Source: Domibacillus enclensis (GTDB lineage Bacteria > Bacillota > Bacilli > Bacillales > Domibacillaceae). From it: a stretch of 64,000 nucleotides of DNA. The stretch spans positions 1 through 64,000 of the forward strand of contig NZ_FTLX01000003.1 in the NCBI RefSeq assembly GCF_900156125.1. Direction: 5' to 3'. Shown here in pieces: positions 53,711-62,056 of the stretch (position 1 is the first letter of the stretch; each line of letters begins with the position of its first letter). The notes under the pieces are model-generated. The model had not been told where the DNA came from. It searched no databases and saw only the letters and a list, made by a program, of their open reading frames with translations. The position numbers and the translations under genes are program-made.

Positions 53711-53760
53711 AGATCAGCTGGCTGCGGCCGGCTTTTCTTTGTCCAAGAAGGTGAGTGGAA

Positions 53761-54528
53761 ATGGAAAGAGAAAATGTGGTCAAGTCCGTGGCGCGTGCGC
53801 TCGATATTATCGGCCTTGTCAGTTCATCCAAAACGGGGCTCGGTGTCACCGAGATCGCGAACAAAATGGATATCAATAAAAGCTCTGTGTTCAGAACGCT
53901 TGCGACACTGGTGCAGTATGGGTATATCGAGCAAAATGAGGAAACGGGACGGTACAGAATCGGCTATGCTTTTTTAAATGTCAGCTCGAAGCTGCTTGAT
54001 TCACTTGATGTAAGAGCGGAAGCACAGCCTGTTCTTCGCCAGCTGGAAGCGGAGACGAATGAAGTCGTGCACCTGGTTGTCTATGACCGGGGGGAAGTGG
54101 TGTACATTGAGAAGCTTGATGGAAACGAAGCGCTTAGAATGCATTCAAAAGTCGGCAAACGAGCACCGGTTCATTGCACATCTGTTGGAAAAGCGATTTT
54201 AGCCTACTTGCCTGTGCCAGAAGTCGTTGACATCATTAATCGAAAAGGGCTTCCGGTTCATACAGAGCACACGATCACAACAAAAGAAGCGTTTTTGGAA
54301 GAGTTAAGCGTTGTGAAGAAGAATGGATACGCATTGGACCTTGAAGAAAATGAGCCTGGTATCCGCTGCATTGCGGCGCCGGTGTTCGATCACAATGGCA
54401 CCGTAGCTGCGGCTGTATCGATTTCGGGCCCTACGCTGCGCATGACAGATGAACGTCTCGTTCCGCTGCAACAAAGAATGATCAAAGCAGGAAAAGAAAT
54501 CTCTGAGCGTCTGGGATGGAAAAGATAA
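53761..54528 (+). CDS. IclR-family transcriptional regulator
   Basis: 255 residues from ATG 53761 (AAGGTGA six bases upstream; GTG 53755 is too near). Winged helix (VVKSVARALDIIGLVSSSKTGLGVTEIANKMDINKSSVFRTLATL) and an IclR effector domain (RMHSKVGKRAPVHCTSVGKAILAYLP, GIRCIAAPVFDHNGTVAAAVSISGP). Lying 50 bases after glcB, it probably controls glcB and senses glyoxylate or a related acid. Confidence 0.9.
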   Translation: MERENVVKSVARALDIIGLVSSSKTGLGVTEIANKMDINKSSVFRTLATLVQYGYIEQNEETGRYRIGYAFLNVSSKLLDSLDVRAEAQPVLRQLEAETNEVVHLVVYDRGEVVYIEKLDGNEALRMHSKVGKRAPVHCTSVGKAILAYLPVPEVVDIINRKGLPVHTEHTITTKEAFLEELSVVKKNGYALDLEENEPGIRCIAAPVFDHNGTVAAAVSISGPTLRMTDERLVPLQQRMIKAGKEISERLGWKR

Positions 54529-54537
54529 TCGCTCGTG

Positions 54538-54566
54538 TTGACTTCGGGAAGAATAGCTGATATAAT
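54538..54566 (+). promoter_or_regulatory. strong sigma-A promoter of the structured leader RNA
   Basis: TTGACT and TATAAT at exactly 17 bases, starting nine bases after the IclR stop. Confidence 0.85.
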
Positions 54567-54572
54567 TAAAAA

Positions 54573-54843
54573 TTCATTGAGAGATCGTAACTTGGAACGT
54601 TTTAATCAAATTCTGGCATTCTGCTAGTGTTGACTAGACTTATTCACACTGGAGCAGCTTCGGAGCTGCGAGGACTTAAGAGAAGGCAGGGCTTAGGTCG
54701 TTTAGGTACATCAAAAACGATAATGTAGAATTAATTATACCGCGGCGGTTTAATGTGAGATGAATGGAGTTTTCATCTACTAAACGTTGTGAGTTACCTT
54801 ATAAGTGAACAAAACCGGGCTGAATGCATCAGTCCGGTTTTTC
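54573..54843 (+). ncRNA. highly structured RNA of unknown class (leader of amidase gene or independent ncRNA)
   Basis: Between a strong promoter and a terminator (54811-54843) there is no coding frame but dense complementarity. The ends pair over long range: GTAACT (54587) with AGTTAC (54792) and AACGTTT (54596) with AAACGTT (54782). Inside are AGTGT/ACACT (54627 region), the TTCGG-capped hairpin GCAGCTTCGGAGCTGC (54654 region), GGACTTAAG/CTTAGGTC (54672-54701), TACAT/ATGTA (54708-54727), ACCG/CGGT (54739-54750) and GATGAA/TTCATC (54759-54777). I could not match it to tmRNA, RNase P, SRP, T-box or the common riboswitches. The terminator ends about 40 bases before the next start codon, so a riboswitch-like role is possible. 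Confidence 0.7.
54811..54843 (+). terminator. terminator of the structured RNA
   Basis: AAAACCGG-CTGA and TCAG-CCGGTTTT arms, six-base loop, then T. Confidence 0.85.
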
Positions 54844-54884
54844 TATGCCCTTTTTTGCATACGATGTACAAAGGGGGAATGAAC

Positions 54885-55373
54885 ATGTATAACCGCGAAG
54901 CTGCCGTTCAGTACGCTCAAACCTGGTGGAACAGCCGCAACCCTGCTTTTCCGTCCTTTGCTGTCGACTGCACTAATTTTGTATCCCAATGTCTTCGGGC
55001 AGGGGGTGCTCCTATGAGAGGCTATCCAAATAGAGAGAATGGATGGTGGATCGGGGGCGGGACGTGGAGCTTCAGCTGGAGTGTAGCCCATTCATTGAGA
55101 TGGTATTTAGAAGGATCAAAAAGCGGGTTAAAAGCAACAAAAAAATCATCGGCTGATCAGCTCTGGCCGGGTGATGTGATAATTTATGATTTTGATGGAG
55201 ATGGACGAATGGATCATGCGGCCATCGTCGTAAGCAGCCAGGGAGGGGTGCCACTTGTGAATGCCCATACAGCTAATAGCCGGAACCGCCACTGGAGTTA
55301 TTCGACATCCCCTGCGCATACATCTGGCATTCGTTATTATTTTTTCCATATTCATGAAGACACATCGCTGTGA
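54885..55373 (+). CDS. amidase-domain protein (Amidase_6, NlpC/P60-like fold)
   Basis: 162 residues from ATG 54885, with AAAGGGGGA six bases upstream. The papain-like catalytic Cys is in [17 protein letters not shown] and the His in [10 protein letters not shown], with [12 protein letters not shown] at the third-site position. Family members are found in secreted cell-wall hydrolases, but this one has no signal peptide, so it may act in the forespore or mother cell, or on another substrate. Its transcript would have to read through the terminator at 54811 unless a separate promoter exists. Confidence 0.83.
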   Translation: MYNREAAVQYAQTWWNSRNPAFPSFAVDCTNFVSQCLRAGGAPMRGYPNRENGWWIGGGTWSFSWSVAHSLRWYLEGSKSGLKATKKSSADQLWPGDVIIYDFDGDGRMDHAAIVVSSQGGVPLVNAHTANSRNRHWSYSTSPAHTSGIRYYFFHIHEDTSL

Positions 55374-55603
55374 CATTTATGACAGCATGATTACACTTTT
55401 GATATTCACGGAAATCGTGCTGCTTGTAAAAAAGGGGAAAGGACTGGCACTGCATGGACTGCGCTGCATGGACAATTGAGGAAACTATCATTATGAAATG
55501 AGTCTATCATTTTCCAACCTAAAATCTATTGCGGGTGCGGTTCGTTTCGGGATATAGTAATCACGCAGCCCGGGCAGAACTAAAAAACGCAGGAGGTTTT
55601 ACC

Positions 55604-56272
55604 TTGAAAACGAATATACGCATCGCCGCAGTAGCAGGCTTGATTTCCGTTGGACTATTTGGAGCGGGGCAGGCAGACGCAGCAGCGCCAACTTGCAACG
55701 TGACGAAAACGGTTCATTATAAAGCATATAAGACGCAACAGATGAAGCAGCCAGTTGTCCAGCAGCAGGAAAAGGCACCAAAACAGGAAGCGCCAGCTGA
55801 AGCAGCTCCACAGCAGGAAACACCAGCAACACCGGCAGCTGAAGCTGCACCGCAGCAGGAAACGCCTGCACCGTCAGAAACAGCAGCAGACGCTGGTTCT
55901 GTAAATGCTTTTGAGCAGGAAGTAGCAAAGCTTGTCAATGAAGAACGGGCGAAAGCAGGATTACAAGCCCTTCAGTTAGACACAAAGCTCAGTGAAGTAG
56001 CTCGCGCAAAATCGCAGGATATGAAGGACAATGGATACTTTTCTCACCAGTCGCCAACGTACGGATCGCCATTTGATATGATGAAGCAATTTGGCATTAC
56101 CTATAATACAGCGGGTGAAAACATTGCAAAAGGCCAGCAAACGCCGGAAGAAGTAATGGAAGCCTGGATGAACAGCGATGGCCACCGCAAAAATATTTTA
56201 AGTGCCGACTTTACACATATTGGTGTCGGTTACGTTGATGGCCACTGGACACAAATGTTTATTGGGAAATAA
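55604..56272 (+). CDS. secreted CAP (SCP/PR1) domain protein, YkwD-like
   Basis: 222 residues from TTG 55604, seven bases after AGGAGG. Signal peptide cleaved near ADAAA (residue ~28), then a Pro/Ala/Gln/Glu-rich linker with a duplicated AEAAPQQETPA unit, then the CAP domain (VNEERAKAGLQALQLDTKLS, SHQSPTYGSPFDMM, GENIAKGQQTPEEVMEAWMN, HRKNIL). B. subtilis YkwD is similar. The function of extracellular CAP proteins in Bacillus is not known. Confidence 0.9.
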   Translation: MKTNIRIAAVAGLISVGLFGAGQADAAAPTCNVTKTVHYKAYKTQQMKQPVVQQQEKAPKQEAPAEAAPQQETPATPAAEAAPQQETPAPSETAADAGSVNAFEQEVAKLVNEERAKAGLQALQLDTKLSEVARAKSQDMKDNGYFSHQSPTYGSPFDMMKQFGITYNTAGENIAKGQQTPEEVMEAWMNSDGHRKNILSADFTHIGVGYVDGHWTQMFIGK

Positions 56273-56278
56273 TAAAGC

Positions 56279-56312
56279 TGGCGGGAAATGATCATCATTT
56301 CCCGCTTTTTTG
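56279..56312 (+). terminator. intrinsic terminator after the CAP gene
   Basis: GCGGGAAATGA and TCATTTCCCGC arms with three-base loop, then TTTTTT; it overlaps the 3' end of the convergent hydroxylase gene. Confidence 0.92.
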
Positions 56313-57572
56313 CGTGGGCGAGGCGGAAAAGCGTTGAAAGACGGTTTCCTGCTCCAGTTGAAAAAGCTCCTCGCCTGCAATCGTGTTCAGAATCACCTGG
56401 TTGCGGCGCACGGAAAGGCCGAGGTTGGTTGCGGCTGTTCCTGATGCCATTTCCAAATTGGTTAATGAAAAGACATGATTGTCTCTGTTGTCCTTCCAAA
56501 CAATTCTGTAGGCATCATCGATTTGAAAATACGTATCATCCTCCCAGCATATTTCTTCCTTCATCCTCCTAAACCAGTCAGGCAAGTGGGGCTTGTAGCC
56601 AGTGGCCAGTACCACGCGGTCGGCAGGAAGGTCAAATGAAGTATCTTCTTGCCATTGCCGGCAGTGTAATTGCCCTGATTCAAAGCCCGTCACTTCTGTT
56701 AACGGCTGTATATGTACATGCGGATCTTTTCCGTAAATCGAGCGATGATACAGCTCATCATAAATCGCTTTTAGCGTTGCTTCGTCTATGCCGTTGCGCA
56801 GATGCTCCAGTTCATCAAGTGACTGCTTGCGTGTTTCGTAGGACAAAGTTTTAAAATATGAAACGTAGTCCGGTGAAAACACTTCCTGGCCGAGCTTCCC
56901 TGATTCCAGCTGTGAAAAACCAGGGGCCCGGGTCAGCCATGAAAGCGTGTAGCCATGTGCTTCCTTTTCCTTGAGCAGCTCTAAAAAGATTTCAGCGGCG
57001 CTTTGTCCGGAGCCGACAACAGCGATGGAGGACCCTGTTTGAAGGTGTGCTTTATGCTGTAAAAAGAAATTGGAATGAATCACATCTTCAGACACATGGA
57101 AGCCGGGCGGCAGCATCGGTTTTGTGCCTGTGCCTAAAACGATGTGGCGTGCATAAATCGTTTCGCTTTGATTAACGGTTATTTTGTACAGGCCATCGAC
57201 ATACTGAACGTCGGTTGCTTCTGAGCTGAACCGGCAGGAGGAAAGCTGACCCGCTACCCATTTGGCGTATTCATTGTATTCGCGGCGGGGAATTTCCAGC
57301 CGCTGAAAAAAGAAAAAGGCATATAAGCGGTTTTTTTGATGCAAATAATTTAAAAATGTAAAGGGACTGGTCGGATCGGCAAATGTGACGAGGTCGGCTA
57401 AAAAGGGGACCTGTAAATCACTGCCATTAAGAAGCATACCCGGGTGCCAGTCGAAAGCTTCCTTTTTCTCTAAAAAGACTGCGTTTAAAGCTGTTCCTTC
57501 AGCAAGTGCGGCCATCCCCAGGTTAAAGGGGCCAATGCCAATGCCGCACATATCATAAATGTCTTTTTTCAT
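56295..57572 (-). CDS. lysine/ornithine N-monooxygenase (IucD/SidA family)
   Basis: 425 residues. FAD-binding GIGIGPFNLGMAAL at residues 11-24, the substrate-side motif WHPGMLLNGSDLQVPFLADL, NADPH-binding VVGSGQSAAEIFLELL, and ATGYKPHLPDW near the end. Such enzymes hydroxylate the side-chain amine of lysine or ornithine for hydroxamate siderophores. No synthetase or acyltransferase gene of a siderophore pathway is adjacent. Divergent from the sigma-54 promoter region. Confidence 0.9.
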   Translation of the reverse strand: MKKDIYDMCGIGIGPFNLGMAALAEGTALNAVFLEKKEAFDWHPGMLLNGSDLQVPFLADLVTFADPTSPFTFLNYLHQKNRLYAFFFFQRLEIPRREYNEYAKWVAGQLSSCRFSSEATDVQYVDGLYKITVNQSETIYARHIVLGTGTKPMLPPGFHVSEDVIHSNFFLQHKAHLQTGSSIAVVGSGQSAAEIFLELLKEKEAHGYTLSWLTRAPGFSQLESGKLGQEVFSPDYVSYFKTLSYETRKQSLDELEHLRNGIDEATLKAIYDELYHRSIYGKDPHVHIQPLTEVTGFESGQLHCRQWQEDTSFDLPADRVVLATGYKPHLPDWFRRMKEEICWEDDTYFQIDDAYRIVWKDNRDNHVFSLTNLEMASGTAATNLGLSVRRNQVILNTIAGEELFQLEQETVFQRFSASPTQKSGK

Positions 57573-57653
57573 TTATTGGTCATTCCTTTCTGTTTCATCG
57601 GGCGGTTTCTTATCAATTCCCGTAGCGGTTCTTTTTTAAAACCTGCCCTGTTT

Positions 57654-57718
57654 TTCCGCAAAAACGGAATTTCCGTGTTTTCGGAAAGAAAAAGAAGCTG
57701 AATTCCGCATTTGCGGAA
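57654..57718 (+). promoter_or_regulatory. three upstream activator sites (TTCCG-N6-CGGAA)
   Basis: Three palindromes of identical layout at 57654-57669, 57671-57686 and 57703-57718, about 45-105 bases before the sigma-54 promoter. Each has TTCCG, six bases, CGGAA. This is the expected arrangement of binding sites for a hexameric enhancer-binding protein, most simply the one encoded at 60083. Confidence 0.82.
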
Positions 57719-57758
57719 GAGGGGGTTGTATAATAGCTGTCAGAACGTTCTTTTATCA

Positions 57759-57776
57759 TTGGCACGCTCCTTGCAT
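57759..57776 (+). promoter_or_regulatory. sigma-54 (-24/-12) promoter
   Basis: TTGGCACGCTCCTTGCAT has the invariant GG and GC separated by ten bases and matches the sigma-54 consensus almost fully. It lies 38 bases before the permease start. Confidence 0.9.
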
Positions 57777-57783
57777 TTATATT

Positions 57784-57797
57784 TGTAAGCGTTTACT
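57784..57797 (+). promoter_or_regulatory. probable cre site (CcpA)
   Basis: TGTAAGCGTTTACT matches the cre consensus at 13 of 14 positions and lies at the expected start of transcription, suited to glucose repression of the module. Confidence 0.7.
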
Positions 57798-57813
57798 TTG
57801 AGGGGGTTGAAAA

Positions 57814-59229
57814 ATGGATTTAGTCATCATTTTATTGTCACTGGGCTTACTGATGTTCACAGCATACCGTGGCTTTTCAGTTATTCTGTTCGCGCCGATT
57901 TGTGCGCTGTTAGCGGTTTTGTTGACAGAGCCAAGCTACGTACTGCCGTTTTTCTCAAATATATTTATGGAAAAAATGGTCGGCTTTATAAAATTGTATT
58001 TTCCTGTGTTTTTGCTTGGGGCCATTTTCGGCAAGGTGGTCGAGATGTCAGGCATTGCGGAATCGATTGCCAAGACGATTGTGAAGCTGGTCGGGGCAAA
58101 GCAGGCGATCTTGGCGATTGTGCTCATGTGTGCGATTTTAACTTACAGCGGCGTTAGCTTGTTTGTCGTTGTGTTTGCTGTTTACCCATTTGCGAAAAAC
58201 ATGTTTATGGAAGCGAATATTCCGAAGCGGCTTATTCCGGGGACAATTGCACTTGGGGCTTTTACGTTTACGATGGACGCGCTGCCGGGCACACCGCAGA
58301 TTCAAAACGTCATTCCCACTACGTTTTTCAAGACGGACATCTATGCGGCACCGGTTCTTGGCATTATCGGTGCGATTTTCGTGCTGACTGCTGGAATGCT
58401 GTACCTCGAAATGCGCCGGCGCAAAGCTGCCAGGGCGGGCGAAGGGTATTATGGGCTCAGCCATGAGATTGTGGAAGAGGATGATGAGACGGTAGCAATT
58501 GAAGAAGAAACGACAACAGGGCGGAAGATTCTTGCCTTTGTTCCGCTGGTCCTGGTCGCTGTCATGAATAAATTTTTCACAGAAACACTGCCGCGCTGGT
58601 ATCCGGACGGCTTTGATTTCGAAGCGATCGGTCTTGGAGCATTCGGAAAGGTGGAGCTTCCATCTGTGCTGGCCATCTGGTCGGTGGAAATGGCTCTTTT
58701 AACCGGTATCATCGCAGCGCTTTTTTACAATTGGAAGCGGGTGGAAGTGAATTTTCAAACAGGAATTAATACAGCGATCGGCGGGGCCCTGCTTGCGGCG
58801 ATGAATACAGGCGCGGAGTATGGATTTGGCGGTGTCATCTCCTCACTGCCTGGCTTCTCGATTGTCAGCAAAGGCATTTCTGATACGTTTACGAATCCGC
58901 TTGTGAACGGCGCTGTCACAACGACGACACTTGCCGGAATCACCGGATCGGCATCAGGCGGGATGGGCATTGCGCTTAGTGCAATGTCAGACAAATATAT
59001 GGAAGCGATTACGGTATACAATATTGACCCTGAGGTGATGCACCGGGTTATTTCAATGGCGTCTGGAGGGATGGATACGCTGCCGCACAATGGAGCCGTT
59101 ATTACGCTGCTAGCGGTCACCGGTCTGACGCACCGCCAGTCGTACCGGGACATTTTTGCGATCACGATTATTAAAACCATTGCCGTGTTCTTTATTATTT
59201 TCATTTACAGCATGACAGGATTAGTATAA
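57814..59229 (+). CDS. GntP-family permease, probable 3-hydroxybutyrate/carboxylate transporter
   Basis: 471 residues, about twelve membrane helices, with a hydrophilic acidic loop at about 205-235 (EEDDETVAIEEETTTGRK). GntP-type features: GAIFGKVVEMSGIAESIAKT, TMDALPGTPQIQNVIPT, ASGGMGIALSAMSD and a terminal GAVITLLAVTGLTHRQSYRD. The B. subtilis homologue YxjC lies with a 3-hydroxybutyrate dehydrogenase gene as here, so a hydroxybutyrate symporter is likely. First gene after the sigma-54 promoter. Confidence 0.85.
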   Translation: MDLVIILLSLGLLMFTAYRGFSVILFAPICALLAVLLTEPSYVLPFFSNIFMEKMVGFIKLYFPVFLLGAIFGKVVEMSGIAESIAKTIVKLVGAKQAILAIVLMCAILTYSGVSLFVVVFAVYPFAKNMFMEANIPKRLIPGTIALGAFTFTMDALPGTPQIQNVIPTTFFKTDIYAAPVLGIIGAIFVLTAGMLYLEMRRRKAARAGEGYYGLSHEIVEEDDETVAIEEETTTGRKILAFVPLVLVAVMNKFFTETLPRWYPDGFDFEAIGLGAFGKVELPSVLAIWSVEMALLTGIIAALFYNWKRVEVNFQTGINTAIGGALLAAMNTGAEYGFGGVISSLPGFSIVSKGISDTFTNPLVNGAVTTTTLAGITGSASGGMGIALSAMSDKYMEAITVYNIDPEVMHRVISMASGGMDTLPHNGAVITLLAVTGLTHRQSYRDIFAITIIKTIAVFFIIFIYSMTGLV

Positions 59230-59245
59230 TGAGGAGGTACAATCA

Positions 59246-60019
59246 ATGAACAAAAAAACAGCGCTTATTACAGGGGCCGCGAGCGGCATTGGCCTTGAAC
59301 TCGCGCGCTCTTTTGCAAAAGAAGGCGTCCGTGTGGTCATAACGGATCTGAACGAGGAAGCAGGCGAACGAGCGGCCGCTCAGCTGAAAGAGCAGGGGCT
59401 TACTGCGGTGTTTCATGTGTGTAATGTTACGAAGGAAGAACAGGTGAAGAAAAGCATTCAGTACGCGGTAGAGACGTTTGGTTCGCTTGATATTTTAATT
59501 AACAACGCAGGTATGCAGCATGTGGCGCCGCTTGAGGATTTTGCGACAGACCGGTTTGAGCTTCTTGTGAATATTATGCTGACGGCGCCTTTTACTGCGA
59601 TCAAGCATGTACTGCCGATTATGAAAAAACAAGGCTATGGCCGCATTCTGAATATGGCGTCGATCAATGGAATGATTGGCTTTGCCGGGAAGGCAGGCTA
59701 CAACAGCGCGAAGCATGGAGTGATCGGCTTAACAAAAGTGGCTGCTCTAGAAGCAGCCGCACACGGCATTACCGTTAATGCGCTTTGCCCGGGATATGTC
59801 GACACACCGCTTGTACGCGGTCAGTTTGAAGATTTGGCGAAAACCCGGAATGTGCCGCTGGAACGCGTACTGGAAGAAGTGATTTACCCGCTCGTTCCGC
59901 AAAGGCGGCTGCTGGCTGTAGAAGAAATCGCTGATTATGCGCTGTTTTTGTGCAGTGACAAAGCGAAAGGTGTGACCGGCCAGGCTGTTGTACTTGACGG
60001 GGGTTATACGGTTCAATAA
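59246..60019 (+). CDS. 3-hydroxybutyrate dehydrogenase (SDR family)
   Basis: 257 residues. Cofactor motif TGAASGIG at residues 9-16, NNAG at about 89, catalytic Ser in NMASINGMIG and YNSAK, and the 3-hydroxybutyrate dehydrogenase hallmarks VNALCPGYVDTPLV and LDGGYTVQ at the end. It oxidises 3-hydroxybutyrate to acetoacetate with NAD. GAGGAGG precedes it, 16 bases after the permease stop. The CoA transferase needed next (ScoAB type) is not in the window. Confidence 0.9.
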   Translation: MNKKTALITGAASGIGLELARSFAKEGVRVVITDLNEEAGERAAAQLKEQGLTAVFHVCNVTKEEQVKKSIQYAVETFGSLDILINNAGMQHVAPLEDFATDRFELLVNIMLTAPFTAIKHVLPIMKKQGYGRILNMASINGMIGFAGKAGYNSAKHGVIGLTKVAALEAAAHGITVNALCPGYVDTPLVRGQFEDLAKTRNVPLERVLEEVIYPLVPQRRLLAVEEIADYALFLCSDKAKGVTGQAVVLDGGYTVQ

Positions 60020-60023
60020 GCGA

Positions 60024-60049
60024 AAGCTGCCTTACAGGCGGCTTTTTTT
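60024..60049 (+). terminator. intrinsic terminator after the hydroxybutyrate operon
   Basis: AAGCTGCC pairs with GGCGGCTT (one G-T pair), then seven T; it lies before the activator gene. Confidence 0.82.
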
Positions 60050-60082
60050 GATAAGATAGACGTAAAAAAGAGGAGGTTTATC

Positions 60083-61453
60083 ATGAAAAAGCTTCCTTAT
60101 GATTGGCTGGAGGAAATTATCAATCTGGCGGCTGAATGGGTCGTAGTGGTGGACAGAGAAGGCATCGTGCTGTTTATAAACGAGGCGTACTGTGATTATT
60201 TGGGCACAACGCAGGAAGCTGCGCTTGGCCAAAACGTCCGCGACGTCATCGAAAATACACGCATGCACATTGTGGCAAAAACAGCCCATGCGGAAATCGC
60301 CTCCATCCACACGATTAAAGGCAGTGAAATGATTGCCAACCGGCATCCTTTATACATAGGGGGAGAACTCGTCGGAGCGGTTGGCGCCGTCATGTTCCGT
60401 AATGCAGCGGATTGGATGGCATATTCGAACAAAGTTCAGCCATTAATCGAAGAGCTTGATTATTATAAAAAGCGCTTCGCCAATGAATTAAAAAGCAAAT
60501 ACAGCTTTCACGATCTGGCTGGGGAGACGGAGGTGTTTTTGCAGGCGAAGCAGCTGGCGGAGCGAGTGTCCTCCAGTCAGTCAGCTGTGCTCCTTACCGG
60601 GCAGTCCGGTACGGGCAAAGAACTGTTTGCTCATGCCATTCACGGTGCAAGCAGTAGATGTGCGTTCCCGTTTGTGCGTGTAAATTCTGCTTCTATTCCC
60701 GAACAGCTTTTGGAATCGGAGCTGTTCGGCTATGAGGAAGGCGCGTTTACGGGCGCAAAAAAAGGCGGCAGCAAAGGGAAATTTGAGCTGGCACATAGAG
60801 GCACTATTTTTCTCGATGAAATCGGGGATATGCCGCTCGCCATGCAAAGCAAGCTGCTCCGTGTTTTGCAGGAAAAAGAGATTGAACGGGTTGGCGGACA
60901 GGAAACGAAGCCGATTGATGTCCGGATTATTGCCGCCACGCACCGGGATTTAGAGGCAATGGTGAAGGAAGGTACTTTTCGCGAGGATCTCTATTACCGC
61001 TTGAACGTGATGAAAATTGATGTGCCGTCGCTGGCAGAGCGCAAAAAGGATCTCCCCCTGCTGGCAGCCGTTTTATTAAAAAAGCTGGCCCGCGCATTTG
61101 ACCGTCCGCAGCTGACGCTTTCATTGGAAGCAAAAAACCGTCTCCTTCTTCACAGCTGGCCAGGCAATATACGCGAGCTTGAAAATATATTAGAAAGAGC
61201 TGTGAATGTGATGGATGGGACCGTCATTCGAATGAACCATCTTCCGCTTTATTTGCAGGACGATCCTGCTATGGAGCAGCGTTCATCAACTGAAGAAACA
61301 GCCATCATTCCGTTAAAGCATGCGGTCCAGCAGGCAGAAAAGCAGGCATTTAAAGCGGCACTTAACAGGTCCCCAAATAAAACAGAAGCTGCCCGCCTGC
61401 TCGGAATCGGCAAAACGAAGCTTTACGACAAGTGCCGGGAGTACGGTTTGTGA
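60083..61453 (+). CDS. sigma-54-dependent enhancer-binding regulator with PAS domain
   Basis: 456 residues: PAS (about 15-115, WVVVVDREGIVLFINEAYCDYL), AAA+ domain (about 145-375) with Walker A GQSGTGKE, the sigma-54 contact loop GAFTGA, Walker B TIFLDEIGD and the arginine region FREDLYYRLNV, then a Fis-type helix-turn-helix (NKTEAARLLGIGKTKLYDKC). It should bind the three TTCCG-N6-CGGAA sites at 57654-57718 and activate the permease-dehydrogenase operon, sensing a ligand through PAS. AGGAGG lies upstream. Confidence 0.93.
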   Translation: MKKLPYDWLEEIINLAAEWVVVVDREGIVLFINEAYCDYLGTTQEAALGQNVRDVIENTRMHIVAKTAHAEIASIHTIKGSEMIANRHPLYIGGELVGAVGAVMFRNAADWMAYSNKVQPLIEELDYYKKRFANELKSKYSFHDLAGETEVFLQAKQLAERVSSSQSAVLLTGQSGTGKELFAHAIHGASSRCAFPFVRVNSASIPEQLLESELFGYEEGAFTGAKKGGSKGKFELAHRGTIFLDEIGDMPLAMQSKLLRVLQEKEIERVGGQETKPIDVRIIAATHRDLEAMVKEGTFREDLYYRLNVMKIDVPSLAERKKDLPLLAAVLLKKLARAFDRPQLTLSLEAKNRLLLHSWPGNIRELENILERAVNVMDGTVIRMNHLPLYLQDDPAMEQRSSTEETAIIPLKHAVQQAEKQAFKAALNRSPNKTEAARLLGIGKTKLYDKCREYGL

Positions 61454-61490
61454 TAAGATGACGTCGAAGTTATGTTGAGGAGGAGATCAG

Positions 61491-61946
61491 ATGGAATCGA
61501 TTAAACAATTTATTTTCACACGAAATGCGGCACTTGGGACAATTGCCAGCGTCCCAAAAGACAAGTGGGATCAAATGCCGGGAACGTCTTCGAATAATAT
61601 TCGCTGGAATGCCGGACATATTTTCGTGTCAGCGGAAGGACTTTTGCATAAAGCAGACCCGACATATGTAGTGGAAAATGAAGGGTGGCAGGCTTTGTTC
61701 GCAACAGGCACACGCCCGGCAGACTGGCAGGGGGATATTCCGTCGGATGAAGCCATTGTAGAGGCGTTAAAGGAGCAGGTGGGGCGGATCGAACGCCACT
61801 TCTCAGCCAAGCTCGAACAAGAGGCCGCTCAGTCTGTTACAATCGGGCCGCTTGAAATGACAACCGTCAACGCCGTGCTGCAATTCGTGTCGTTCCATGA
61901 AGGACTGCACACCGGTGTTATTAAAAGCATGTCCAAAACCATTTGA
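61491..61946 (+). CDS. DinB family protein
   Basis: 151 residues, four-helix DinB/YfiT-like bundle. Metal-binding histidines are expected at NAGHIFVSAEG (about residue 43) and FHEGLHTGVIKSM near the C-terminus. Some members are bacillithiol S-transferases; this one has no assigned substrate. GAGGAGGAG precedes ATG 61491. Confidence 0.85.
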   Translation: MESIKQFIFTRNAALGTIASVPKDKWDQMPGTSSNNIRWNAGHIFVSAEGLLHKADPTYVVENEGWQALFATGTRPADWQGDIPSDEAIVEALKEQVGRIERHFSAKLEQEAAQSVTIGPLEMTTVNAVLQFVSFHEGLHTGVIKSMSKTI

Positions 61947-61980
61947 ACAAGCGCAAAAACGGGGTTGTGAAGAAATAGCA

Positions 61981-62017
61981 AAAAAGCCGGACGCCTAACA
62001 GGGCATCCGGCTTTTTT
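61981..62017 (+). terminator. intrinsic terminator after the DinB gene
   Basis: AAAAAGCCGGA and TCCGGCTTTTT arms with inner GCC/GGC. Confidence 0.93.
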
Positions 62018-62056
62018 GCTGTTAAATTATTCGGTGCATTGGCATCAAGCAAAGGC

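Noticed and set aside
54700..54760. T-box riboswitch, because of the ACCGCG stretch
   Set aside because: The required AGGGTGG part of the antiterminator bulge is missing, there is no Stem I with specifier loop, and the downstream gene is not an aminoacyl-tRNA or amino-acid gene.
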